Positions 29,174 to 36,413 of a DNA stretch of 38,105 nt are shown here, one piece after another (the stretch's first letter is position 1; each line of letters opens with the position of its first letter). The notes under the pieces were generated by a model that did no database searches, was not told the origin of the DNA, and saw nothing but the letters and a program-made list of their open reading frames with translations. This DNA is from Paracoccaceae bacterium. GTDB lineage: Bacteria; Pseudomonadota; Alphaproteobacteria; Rhodobacterales; Rhodobacteraceae. The stretch lies in contig CANIKY010000023.1 of the NCBI GenBank assembly GCA_947468085.1, positions 1-38,105 on the forward strand, written 5' to 3'. The position numbers were made by a program, and so were the translations under genes.

Positions 29174-30759
29174 GCCTGTTGTCGGTCGAAAACCTGAACG
29201 TGCGCTTTGGGCAAGGTGGGCAACAGGTTCACGCCGTCAAGGGCGTCAGCTTTACGCTGGAACGGGGCGAGACCTTGGCCTTGGTGGGTGAAAGCGGGTC
29301 GGGCAAGTCGGTGACAGCCCTGTCAACCGTGTCACTGCTGGGCGATACGGCACAGGTGACAGGATCGGTGCGCTACGCCGGGCAACAGATGATCGGCGCA
29401 CCCGAAGCGCGTTTGCAAAAGATCAGGGGCAACGACATCAGCTTTATTTTTCAAGAGCCGATGACCTCGCTGAACCCCCTTCACACGATCGAAGCGCAGA
29501 TCACCGAAAGCCTGTCGCTGCATCAGGGACTGTCGGGCGCACCCGCCCGCGCCCGAGTGCTGGACCTGTTGCAGAAGGTCGGCATCCGCGATGCCGAAAG
29601 CCGCTTGGCGGCCTATCCGCATCAGCTTTCCGGCGGGCAGCGTCAGCGCATCATGATTGCCATGGCGCTGGCCAATGGACCTGACCTGCTGATCGCGGAT
29701 GAGCCGACAACGGCGCTGGATGTCACGATTCAGGCGCAGATATTGGACCTTTTGGCCGATCTGAAACGCTCGGAAGGTCTTAGCCTTTTGTTCATCACCC
29801 ACGATCTGACCATCGTGCAGCGCATCGCTGACCGGGTTTGCGTGATGCAGGGCGGCGAGATTGTCGAACAGGGGCCAACGGCCCTGATTTTCGCCAACCC
29901 CCAGCATCCCTATACGCAAAAGCTGTTGGCGGCGCACGCCACGGGCCTGCCAGACCCCGTAGCCCCCGATGCCGCCGAGGTGTTACGCACCGAACATTTG
30001 CGCGTGTGGTTCCCCATCACATCAGGCTTTTTGCGCCGCACGACAGGCCATGTGAAGGCGGTTAACGGTGCAAGCCTGTCGGTGCGGGCAGGGGAAACCT
30101 TGGGGGTGGTGGGCGAAAGCGGGTCAGGCAAAACCACGCTGGCCCTAGGCGTTTTGCGGCTGGTGCAATCGCAAGGCAAAGTGCTGCTAGACGGCAAAGA
30201 CCTGTCCAACCTGCCCAAATCCGCGCTGCGCCCGCTCAGGCGCGATTTGCAAGTGGTGTTTCAAGACCCTTTCGGCAGCCTGTCGCCCCGCATGAACGCC
30301 GAGGCGATTATTGCCGAAGGTTTGGGCGTGCACGGGCTGGAACCGGGCCGCAACCGCCGTGACATGGTGGGCGACATCATGGCCGAGGTGGGGCTAGATC
30401 CGTCAACCATGCACCGCTATCCGCATGAGTTTTCCGGCGGACAAAAACAGCGCATCGCCATCGCGCGCGCCATGATCTTGCGGCCAAGGCTGGTGGTGCT
30501 GGACGAGCCGACCTCGGCCTTGGACATGACGGTGCAGGTGCAAATCGTCGACCTGCTGCGCGATCTGCAACGCCGCCATGGCTTGGCCTATGTCTTTATC
30601 AGCCACGACCTGCGCGTGGTGCGGGCCTTGTCGCACCAGGTCATGGTGATGCAAAATGGCGATGTGATCGAACATGGACCCGCTCAGGCTTTGTTCGCCA
30701 ATCCGCAGCACGCGTACACCAAGACGTTGCTCGCCGCTGCCTTTGGACCTGTCGCATGA
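29170..30759 (+). CDS. yejF: Yej-type ABC transporter ATPase YejF (fused double ATPase)
   Basis: The 529-residue protein carries two nucleotide-binding domains. The first has Walker A GESGSGKS near 38-45, signature LSGGQRQR and Walker B LLIADEPTTALD. The second has Walker A GESGSGKT near 315-322, signature FSGGQKQR and Walker B LVVLDEPTSALD. Both D- and H-loop histidines are present (FITHDL, FISHDL). One fused ATPase per transporter is typical of YejF, unlike the separate OppD/OppF pair. The following glycosyltransferase overlaps its stop. Confidence 0.95.
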   Translation: MSLLSVENLNVRFGQGGQQVHAVKGVSFTLERGETLALVGESGSGKSVTALSTVSLLGDTAQVTGSVRYAGQQMIGAPEARLQKIRGNDISFIFQEPMTSLNPLHTIEAQITESLSLHQGLSGAPARARVLDLLQKVGIRDAESRLAAYPHQLSGGQRQRIMIAMALANGPDLLIADEPTTALDVTIQAQILDLLADLKRSEGLSLLFITHDLTIVQRIADRVCVMQGGEIVEQGPTALIFANPQHPYTQKLLAAHATGLPDPVAPDAAEVLRTEHLRVWFPITSGFLRRTTGHVKAVNGASLSVRAGETLGVVGESGSGKTTLALGVLRLVQSQGKVLLDGKDLSNLPKSALRPLRRDLQVVFQDPFGSLSPRMNAEAIIAEGLGVHGLEPGRNRRDMVGDIMAEVGLDPSTMHRYPHEFSGGQKQRIAIARAMILRPRLVVLDEPTSALDMTVQVQIVDLLRDLQRRHGLAYVFISHDLRVVRALSHQVMVMQNGDVIEHGPAQALFANPQHAYTKTLLAAAFGPVA

Positions 30760-31982
30760 AAATTCTGTTTGTTCATCAAAATTTCCCCGGCCAATTCCTG
30801 CACCTTGCGCCCGAAATGACCCGCCTTGGGCATGAGTGCTTGGCCTTAACCGACAGTGGCAATCCGCGCCAAACCGCGACCCAAACCCTGAAATACAAGC
30901 ATGACGCGCAAACCGCTGACCCCGCCGCCACCCGCCTGGGCCGCAACTATACCCAGATGAGCGACCGCGGTGTTTCGGTCGCCCGCGCCGCTATGGCTCT
31001 GCGCCAGCAGCACGGCTATGTGCCTGATGTGATCTTTGGCCATTCCGGCTGGGGCGAGACGCTGTTTTTGAAAGAGGTCTGGCCCGAGGCCAAGCTATTG
31101 ATCTACGCCGAATTCTACTATCGCGGGCGCGGCGCGGATGTGGGCTTTGATGCCGAGTTTAACCCGCCCAACTTTGATCAGGTGATGATCGCCCAAGGCC
31201 GGGCGGGGCATCTGGGCCAAGCCTTGCTGCACGCCGATGCCGGGGTTGCCCCCACGCATTGGCAAGCCTCGACCTTTCCCCCTGCGCTGCGCAAGATGAT
31301 CGAGGTCATCCATGACGGGGTAAACACCACCACAAATGCCCCCAACCCCGAGGCCCGCTTTGCCCTACCCAACGGCCAAAGCGTCATAGCGGGCGACGAG
31401 GTGCTGACCTTTGTAAACCGTAATCTTGAACCCTACCGTGGCTATCACATCTTCATGCGCGCCCTGCCGCAGGTTCTTAAAGCCCGCCCCAAGGCGCAGG
31501 TCGTCATCGTGGGCGGTGACGAGGTCAGTTATGGTGGCGCACCCAAGGGCGAAAAGGGCTGGAAAGACACGATCCTGAACGAGGTCCGCGACCAGTTGGA
31601 TCTATCGCGCGTGCATTTCATGGGCAAGATCCCCTATGATCAATTCACCGCCCTTTTGCAGGTCAGCCGCGCCCATGCCTATCTGACCTATCCCTTCGTG
31701 CTGTCATGGTCGATGATCGAGGCGATGAGTGCGGGGGCCCATGTGATAGGGTCCGCCACGGCCCCTGTGCAGGAAGTCATCACCCACGGCGTGAACGGCA
31801 CGCTGGTTGATTTCTTTGATATCCCCGCATGGTCGCAAACTCTTATCGAGGCACTGGCCCATCCCAGGCAATTCCAAACCTTGCGCCAAGCTGCGCGCCA
31901 AACAGCACTTGACCGCTACGATCAACGCGATTTGCTGCCCAAAATGATTGCCTTCGTCGAAAGCCACGGCCCAAAACCCTAA
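30756..31982 (+). CDS. Group 1 (GT4-type) glycosyltransferase
   Basis: The 408-residue protein has the two-Rossmann GT-B layout: MKILFVHQNFPGQFLHLAPE with GHECLALTDSG at the N terminus, and a C-terminal nucleotide-sugar half with VNRNLEPYRGYHIFMRALP, VVIVGGDEVSYGG, VHFMGKIPYDQFTALLQ and SWSMIEAMSAGAHVIGSATAPVQEVI, where the conserved acidic residue contacts the donor sugar. It lacks a signal peptide. The ATGA overlap with yejF places it in the same transcript although its role in glycan assembly seems unrelated. The acceptor is unknown. Confidence 0.87.
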   Translation: MKILFVHQNFPGQFLHLAPEMTRLGHECLALTDSGNPRQTATQTLKYKHDAQTADPAATRLGRNYTQMSDRGVSVARAAMALRQQHGYVPDVIFGHSGWGETLFLKEVWPEAKLLIYAEFYYRGRGADVGFDAEFNPPNFDQVMIAQGRAGHLGQALLHADAGVAPTHWQASTFPPALRKMIEVIHDGVNTTTNAPNPEARFALPNGQSVIAGDEVLTFVNRNLEPYRGYHIFMRALPQVLKARPKAQVVIVGGDEVSYGGAPKGEKGWKDTILNEVRDQLDLSRVHFMGKIPYDQFTALLQVSRAHAYLTYPFVLSWSMIEAMSAGAHVIGSATAPVQEVITHGVNGTLVDFFDIPAWSQTLIEALAHPRQFQTLRQAARQTALDRYDQRDLLPKMIAFVESHGPKP

Positions 31983-32122
31983 AGCTATTTGCCCGTTGCC
32001 CAAATACTCTCGCCAAAAGCGTTGCCAAACTTGGCCTAAAATGTGCCTACCGCAATTTGCATCCTTAGCCGCGCCAAGGCGCAGCCCGGCACGCGCGCAT
32101 CAAAAAGCCCGAAAGCTGCGAG

Positions 32123-32151
32123 TTGTGAAAGAGTGTTCATCGGAGTAAGCT
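32123..32151 (+). promoter_or_regulatory. Possible fnrL promoter
   Basis: TTGTGA (32123-32128) and TAAGCT (32146-32151) are separated by 17 bases. A start near 32158 would put the FNR box about 17-30 bases downstream of it, a position suited to repression. The 220 bases between the glycosyltransferase and fnrL hold this and the box, but no gene. Confidence 0.4.
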
Positions 32152-32174
32152 TAACAAAAGCTGATGCCATTGCC

Positions 32175-32188
32175 TTGATCAGGATCAA
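32175..32188 (+). promoter_or_regulatory. FNR-type operator in front of fnrL
   Basis: TTGATCAGGATCAA is a perfect dyad of the FNR consensus TTGAT-N4-ATCAA. It ends 14 bases before the fnrL start codon. FnrL-type regulators in purple bacteria bind this motif. The position downstream of the likely promoter suggests that FnrL limits its own synthesis without oxygen. Confidence 0.85.
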
Positions 32189-32202
32189 ATGAAAGGTCCG
32201 CC

Positions 32203-32949
32203 ATGCCTCATCATGCTTTAAAGCTTGCGCCCCAAGACTGCGGCGATTGCCCCATCCGACACCGCGCCGTGTGTTCGCGCTGTGATGGGCCGGAATTGGC
32301 GCGACTGGAAGAGATGAAGTATTATCGCAGCTTTGAAGCGGGGCAGACTATTGTCTGGTCCGGCGACCGGATGGATTTTGTGGCCTCGGTCGTTTCAGGC
32401 ATTGCCAGCTTGACCCAGACCATGGAAGACGGCCGCCGCCAGATTGTGGGCTTGCTGTTGCCATCAGATTTCGTCGGCCGCCCAGGGCGGGTGGCAACGC
32501 CCTTTGACGTCACGGCAACAACTGATCTTGTGATGTGCTGCTTTCGGCGCAAACCTTTTGAAGAGATGATGGCCGCCACCCCCCATGTTGCCCAGCGCCT
32601 GCTGGAAATGACCTTGGACGAGTTGGACGCCGCGCGCGAATGGATGCTGCTGTTGGGCCGCAAAACCGCGCGCGAAAAAATCGCCTCGCTGCTGACCATT
32701 CTGGCGCGGCGCGACACGGGGCTAAAGGCCAAGGCCGCCAAGGGGGCCATCAGCTTTGACCTACCCCTGACGCGCGAGGAAATGGCCGATTATCTGGGCC
32801 TCACCTTGGAAACTGTCAGCCGCCAGATGAACGCGCTGAAGCGCGACGGCGTGGTGGAACTGGGCGAAAAGCGCCGCATTGTGGTGCCTAATTTTGACCG
32901 CTTGGCCGAGGAAACTGGCGACGATGCCGATGGCGGCTTTCTGTCCTAA
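32203..32949 (+). CDS. fnrL: Oxygen-responsive Crp/Fnr regulator FnrL
   Basis: FnrL senses oxygen through an Fe-S cluster and controls anaerobic and photosynthetic genes. The 248-residue protein has N-terminal cysteines C13, C16, C24 and C27 (CGDCPIRHRAVCSRC) and a central Cys pair at 112-113, which can supply four cluster ligands. A cyclic-nucleotide-binding-like fold (FEAGQTIVWSGD) follows, then a dimer helix and a winged helix with LTREEMADYLGLTLETVSRQM. The E--SR of the recognition helix is the FNR specificity signature and agrees with the operator upstream. The ATG at 32203 follows GAAAGG. trmD begins 16 bases after its stop. Confidence 0.93.
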   Translation: MPHHALKLAPQDCGDCPIRHRAVCSRCDGPELARLEEMKYYRSFEAGQTIVWSGDRMDFVASVVSGIASLTQTMEDGRRQIVGLLLPSDFVGRPGRVATPFDVTATTDLVMCCFRRKPFEEMMAATPHVAQRLLEMTLDELDAAREWMLLLGRKTAREKIASLLTILARRDTGLKAKAAKGAISFDLPLTREEMADYLGLTLETVSRQMNALKRDGVVELGEKRRIVVPNFDRLAEETGDDADGGFLS

Positions 32950-32964
32950 GGCTTTGCGCTTAAG

Positions 32965-33822
32965 ATGGCCCCGTCAAACGAGGGCCAGATGCAAGACGAC
33001 GACCCCCTTCCCCCAAACTTCCCCCTGCGCTCGCATGGGCGCTTGAACGTGCAAGTCAGTGCGCGCCCGCGCGATTTGATGGAAAACGTGCAGGTCAAAG
33101 GGGCCTTCACCGTCAAGATCATCACCCTTTTCCCCGAGGCATTTCCCGGCACCCTTGGCCTGTCGCTGACCGGCAAGGCGCTGGATCTGGGCCTGTGGCG
33201 GCTGGTGCCCATTGCCCTGCGCCCCTTTGGCGAAGGCAAGCACCGCAATGTCGATGACACGCCCGCAGGCGGCGGCGCGGGCATGGTGCTGCGCGCCGAT
33301 GTGCTGGACCGCGCTTTGACTGAAGCCGCGGTTGGGGCCACACCAGACCGCCTGAAATGGCCGCTGATTTACCTGTCGCCGCGCGGTCGCCCCTTTGACC
33401 AAGCCATGGCCCGCCGCTTTGCCGCCTGTGACGGCCTGACGATGATCTGCGGTCGCTTTGAAGGCATCGACCAGCGCGTGATCGACCACCACGCCATAGA
33501 AGAGGTGTCCTTGGGCGATTTCGTCCTGACCGGCGGTGAAATCGCCGCCCAAGCGATGCTAGACGCCACCGTGCGCCTGCTGCCACGGGTCTTGGGCAAC
33601 CAAGCGTCGACCGAAGAGGAAAGCTTTTCGGATGGCCTTTTAGAACACCCCCACTACACCAAACCCGCTGACTGGCAGGGCCTGCCCATCCCCGAGGTGC
33701 TGCAATCAGGCCACCACGGCGAGATCGCCAAATGGCGCAAGGCGCAGGCGGAAGAGTTGACCAAGCGGCGCAGGCCGGATTTGTGGCAGGCTTATGTGCG
33801 TAAGAAGGGGCCAAGAGGGTAG
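32965..33822 (+). CDS. trmD: tRNA (guanine-N1)-methyltransferase TrmD
   Basis: TrmD makes m1G37 in tRNAs to prevent frameshifting. The 285-residue product has the SPOUT knot: IITLFPEAFPG, FGEGKHRNVDDTPAGGGAGMV, YLSPRGRPFDQ, CGRFEGIDQRVIDHHAIEEVSLGDFVLTGGE split as two adjoining motifs, and LEHPHYTKP. About 50 residues precede the core (RSHGRLNVQVSARPRDLMEN); a similar SHGR...RPRDLM extension is familiar from Rhodobacterales TrmD, which supports the early start. ATG 32965 is used; ATG 32989 is possible. The rimM partner gene is missing directly upstream; fnrL is there instead. Confidence 0.93.
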   Translation: MAPSNEGQMQDDDPLPPNFPLRSHGRLNVQVSARPRDLMENVQVKGAFTVKIITLFPEAFPGTLGLSLTGKALDLGLWRLVPIALRPFGEGKHRNVDDTPAGGGAGMVLRADVLDRALTEAAVGATPDRLKWPLIYLSPRGRPFDQAMARRFAACDGLTMICGRFEGIDQRVIDHHAIEEVSLGDFVLTGGEIAAQAMLDATVRLLPRVLGNQASTEEESFSDGLLEHPHYTKPADWQGLPIPEVLQSGHHGEIAKWRKAQAEELTKRRRPDLWQAYVRKKGPRG

Positions 33823-33848
33823 GTTTTTATTGTCCAAACTACGAGATT

Positions 33849-33872
33849 TGACAGGTTCCTCTAATCCTGTCA
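33849..33872. other. Hairpin downstream of trmD
   Basis: TGACAGG (33849-33855) and CCTGTCA (33866-33872) form a perfect 7-bp stem with a 10-base loop, 26 bases past the trmD stop. There is no T-run. A 12-base palindrome, AAGTTTAAACTT, follows at 33884-33895. The gap 33823-33955 is AT-richer than the rest of the window and contains no convincing gene. Confidence 0.45.
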
Positions 33873-33955
33873 GGCTCAAACTAAAGTTTAAACTTGAGGA
33901 TCGAGGCCCCATGGTAGTAAGGTCCCGCGAGTGTATTTATGAAAAAGGTGATACT

Positions 33956-34330
33956 ATGATTACGAAATATATCCTTGCGTATGCCGTCGCGTCTTTCGCA
34001 ATTTTATCTGGGTGTGCCGTAACCAAAGTCCAACCGCTTACGAGAAATTCGTTTTCTGTTTCTACGGCAGCCGCTCCTGCATGCGGGCAAGCTGGGGCTT
34101 CCATGGTTGCAAATCGGGTTGCTTCGATTGAAGTCATTAAGCGCGGAGGGGATCGTTTTTTCTACACGAGAGCGCAGAGTGACTATCGTATCATCGAAGA
34201 CAGTCTGACGGTCCAAATGGTCACCAAGGGCGACCCAGGCTACTCGGAATCATTCTCCGCCAGAGAAGAACTTGGAGCGGACTGGCAAGAAATTGTTGTC
34301 AAAGGTATCCCAAACACGTGCACGAACTGA
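33956..34330 (+). CDS. Small lipoprotein in an AT-richer islet
   Basis: The 124-residue product has a lipoprotein signal: a basic start (MITKYI), a hydrophobic stretch and the lipobox LSGC at about residues 17-20, so Cys20 would be lipidated. The mature part has two more cysteines (APACGQAG and NTCTN near the end), possibly a disulfide. No family is recognised. AAAAGGTG precedes the ATG; the longer frame upstream is rejected because it would bury the signal peptide. Codons such as AGA, TTA and TCT are unlike the neighbours, which suggests acquisition by transfer. It is inserted between trmD and rplS, which are normally adjacent. Confidence 0.65.
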   Translation: MITKYILAYAVASFAILSGCAVTKVQPLTRNSFSVSTAAAPACGQAGASMVANRVASIEVIKRGGDRFFYTRAQSDYRIIEDSLTVQMVTKGDPGYSESFSAREELGADWQEIVVKGIPNTCTN

Positions 34331-34436
34331 ATCCAAAGCTCAAAAAGCAGACGCTAGCGGGCTGTCGGAAGGTTTCCTAGGGTATTCAAAAGTGCGAGGT
34401 TTGGTATCAGATCGCGCAGCCCTAAGGGGCCGGCTT

Positions 34437-34481
34437 AGGGCCGCGCCCGACCTTGGGACGGCGCGCCGAGGCTGGTTCTAG
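34437..34481 (-). repeat. Dispersed GC-rich repeat, copy 2 (inverted)
   Basis: The reverse complement matches 7412-7456 at 38 of 45 positions, including the exact 15-mer core at 34438-34452. Together with the direct copy at 34552-34566 it forms a perfect 15-bp inverted repeat about 100 bases apart, able to fold the intervening spacer into a large stem-loop. Confidence 0.7.
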
Positions 34482-34533
34482 GCGCTTTATGCGTCAACCA
34501 CTTCCACCGAAGTTCTACGCGGAAGGGTTGCAA

Positions 34534-34566
34534 AGCGCCCTCCCGGGGGGAGGTCGGGCGCGGCCC
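34534..34566 (+). repeat. Dispersed GC-rich repeat, copy 3
   Basis: The exact core GGTCGGGCGCGGCCC lies at 34552-34566, preceded by a local CCTCCC/GGGAGG stem with a 3-base loop. The 530-base gap between the lipoprotein and rplS holds copies 2 and 3, a poor-quality spacer (34567-34740) without a convincing gene, and the rplS leader. Confidence 0.65.
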
Positions 34567-34745
34567 GGCGGCGCAAGCGCCTTGATCCCGGGCAAGGAAG
34601 AAGGAGGAGGGGTTTGGCTGTTCATCTTGACCGCCCCTTCCCCCTGCCCTATACGCCCTTTGTCTGGGTCAATCTGCCCATCGGACGCGATTCCTTTTGG
34701 CCTTATCGCTGGCCTTCTTCGATCAGCGTGGCCTTGGGAGCCGAC

Positions 34746-34863
34746 TATAAAAGCAGGCCCCATCTCTGGCGGGGTTGCCTGAAAAGGCAGCGACCCGGTT
34801 GAAGACCAAGAGCTCTGGTGCGGCATCATTTCTGCGGACAACGCAGGTAACAGGAGACAAGCG
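34746..34863 (+). promoter_or_regulatory. Candidate structured leader of rplS
   Basis: A possible -10 element TATAAA (34746-34751) precedes a run of potential hairpins: TGCCT-GAAA-AGGCA with a GAAA tetraloop (34776-34789) inside a GGGT/ACCC closing stem, the palindrome AGAGCTCT (34810-34817), and CTGCG-GACAA-CGCAG (34832-34846). The last ends 17 bases before the rplS start. Ribosomal-protein leaders often bind their own product; that role here is inferred. I do not recognise a named RNA family. Confidence 0.4.
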
Positions 34864-35238
34864 ATGAACCTTATCGCGATCCTCGAGGCCGAACAAATCG
34901 CGGCACTCGGCAAGAAGATCCCCGACTTCAAGGCGGGTGACACCGTCAAAGTCGGTTACAAAGTGACCGAAGGCACGCGCTCGCGTGTTCAAAACTACGA
35001 AGGCGTTGTGATCGGCCGCAAGGGTGGTGCGACCATCTCGGCCTCGTTCACCGTGCGCAAGATTTCGTTTGGCGAAGGTGTCGAACGGGTTTTCCCGCTG
35101 TATTCCACCAACATCGACAATATCGAAGTGGTCCGCCGTGGCCGCGTGCGCCGCGCCAAGCTGTACTACCTGCGCGATCGTCGCGGTAAATCGGCACGGA
35201 TCGTCGAAGACACCAATTACAAACCCATGTCGGAATAA
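34864..35238 (+). CDS. rplS: 50S ribosomal protein L19
   Basis: L19 sits at the subunit interface of the ribosome. The 124-residue product has the expected segments: [67 protein letters not shown] and [23 protein letters not shown]. The ATG at 34864 lies after AGGAGAC. rpmE follows 11 bases downstream and trmD lies upstream beyond the lipoprotein islet. Confidence 0.98.
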   Translation: MNLIAILEAEQIAALGKKIPDFKAGDTVKVGYKVTEGTRSRVQNYEGVVIGRKGGATISASFTVRKISFGEGVERVFPLYSTNIDNIEVVRRGRVRRAKLYYLRDRRGKSARIVEDTNYKPMSE

Positions 35239-35249
35239 GGAACAGGACC

Positions 35250-35471
35250 ATGAAAAAGGGAATTCACCCCGAATACCACATGATCACCGTCAAAATGACC
35301 GACGGGTCCTTGTTCACCACCAAGACCACTTGGGGCAAAGAGGGCGACCAGATGGCGCTTGACATCGACCCGCTGGCGCACCCCGCATGGACTGGCCAGT
35401 CGGCCCGTCTGATGGACACGGGTGGGCGCGTGTCGAAGTTCAAGAACAAATACGCAGGTCTTACCCTGTAA
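35250..35471 (+). CDS. rpmE: 50S ribosomal protein L31 (zinc-free type)
   Basis: The 73-residue product begins [20 protein letters not shown] and contains [21 protein letters not shown], characteristic of L31. It has no cysteines, so it is the form without the zinc-binding motif, which can serve when zinc is scarce. It follows rplS closely and is ended by a strong terminator. Confidence 0.96.
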   Translation: MKKGIHPEYHMITVKMTDGSLFTTKTTWGKEGDQMALDIDPLAHPAWTGQSARLMDTGGRVSKFKNKYAGLTL

Positions 35472-35476
35472 AGTAC

Positions 35477-35504
35477 AAAGGCGCTCCTTCGGGGGCGCCT
35501 TTTG
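35477..35504. terminator. Bidirectional terminator between rpmE and crtC
   Basis: AAAGGCGCTCC pairs with the following GGGGCGCCTTT around a UUCG tetraloop (one G-U pair), and TTTT follows on the plus strand. On the minus strand the same stem ends in a short T-run after crtC, so it can serve both convergent transcripts. Confidence 0.85.
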
Positions 35505-35505
35505 C

Positions 35506-36342
35506 TTAGGGCCAGTCGGCCCGTCGCGGCACCCGCAACGCCACCATGGCTTTGACCACGGGGCTGCGAAAGCGGGTCAGGTCCAGCGCTTCGTGTACAC
35601 CTTGCACTTTTTCGCCATTCAATTGCGTTTGCACCAGACAGCGGCTGTAAAACGGCGCTTCTAGCATGGCCATGGTCTGGCGTGGCGTGGCCCCCACATC
35701 GCAGCGCGTACCACGGCTGATGCCCCAAGCCGTGCGGCGCAGGGGGGTGATGGGCGGCGGCGGCAGTTCAGTGACATCGCCATTGGCAGCAACGTCGATG
35801 CTGACCTCTAACGCCGAACCATCAGTGCGAATGCCGTCATAAAAGCAGGTCGTCCCGCCGTGCGCGCGCGGATAGCGCCCCCAAGTCCAGCGATGAAAGT
35901 CAGCCTCAAGGGCTGCTGTGCCGAAATTGGAGTCGAAATAGCCGTGGCCGGACCAGCTATGGCCTTGGGTCAGATCGACTTCGATCTTGGCCGAGGGCGC
36001 AAAGGGCCGCCAGACATGGCTGGCAGAGGGGGTCAAGATTGCCTCAACTTCTGTCACAGCCGAGGGCGTCAGGCGGATCTGGCCCTGCACGCGGCTGATA
36101 ATCGGCAGGGCTGACACCTCGTTCACGTCAATTACCAGCGTGCCGCCTTCCCATGCCATCCGGCTGGGCCCGACTTGCAACGCATCGCGGCTTTGACGCA
36201 AGGCGGCGCGGCCTCGGTCAGTCATGGTAAAGCGCCCGCCCGGGCCATAGGTGACCACGTTGATGCAACAATGATCCTGTGGAGAGCGGCGGCCCGACCA
36301 CGCATACCAGGGCGAAAAGACCGATCCGATAAAGCCAATCAC
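35506..36342 (-). CDS. crtC: Hydroxyneurosporene synthase CrtC (carotenoid 1,2-hydratase)
   Basis: CrtC adds water to the end group of neurosporene or lycopene in the spheroidene/spirilloxanthin pathway. The frame encodes FIGSVFSPWYAWSGRR, HCCINVVTYGPGGRFTMTDR, HVWRPFAP, GHGYFDSNFGT, TWGRYPR and EAPFYSRC, typical of CrtC, ending VPRRADWP. From the GTG at 36342 the protein has 278 residues, close to the known length of about 280. However the frame continues upstream with sequence that also looks like CrtC (APDGYAWWYVDGVSDDG), and no ATG, GTG or TTG occurs in that frame between 36342 and the crtD stop at 36414, so the true start is uncertain. It is co-transcribed with crtD. Confidence 0.82.
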   Translation of the reverse strand: MIGFIGSVFSPWYAWSGRRSPQDHCCINVVTYGPGGRFTMTDRGRAALRQSRDALQVGPSRMAWEGGTLVIDVNEVSALPIISRVQGQIRLTPSAVTEVEAILTPSASHVWRPFAPSAKIEVDLTQGHSWSGHGYFDSNFGTAALEADFHRWTWGRYPRAHGGTTCFYDGIRTDGSALEVSIDVAANGDVTELPPPPITPLRRTAWGISRGTRCDVGATPRQTMAMLEAPFYSRCLVQTQLNGEKVQGVHEALDLTRFRSPVVKAMVALRVPRRADWP

Positions 36343-36413
36343 CGAAACGGCGCGGGTTCCATCGTCTGAGACACCGTCAACATACCACCACGCATAGCCG
36401 TCTGGCGCGACCG

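Noticed and set aside
31994-32012. Possible sixth copy of the 24-bp element
   Set aside because: Only about 11 consecutive bases match (TTGCCCAAATA); too weak to call.
32965-33121. The N-terminal 50 residues of TrmD as a wrong start
   Set aside because: Kept as coding: the SHGR...RPRDLM extension is in frame, starts with ATG and resembles that of other Rhodobacterales TrmD proteins.
34614-34802. A 62-codon plus-strand frame upstream of rplS
   Set aside because: TTG start without a ribosome binding site, no recognisable domain, and it runs into the structured rplS leader; judged non-coding.
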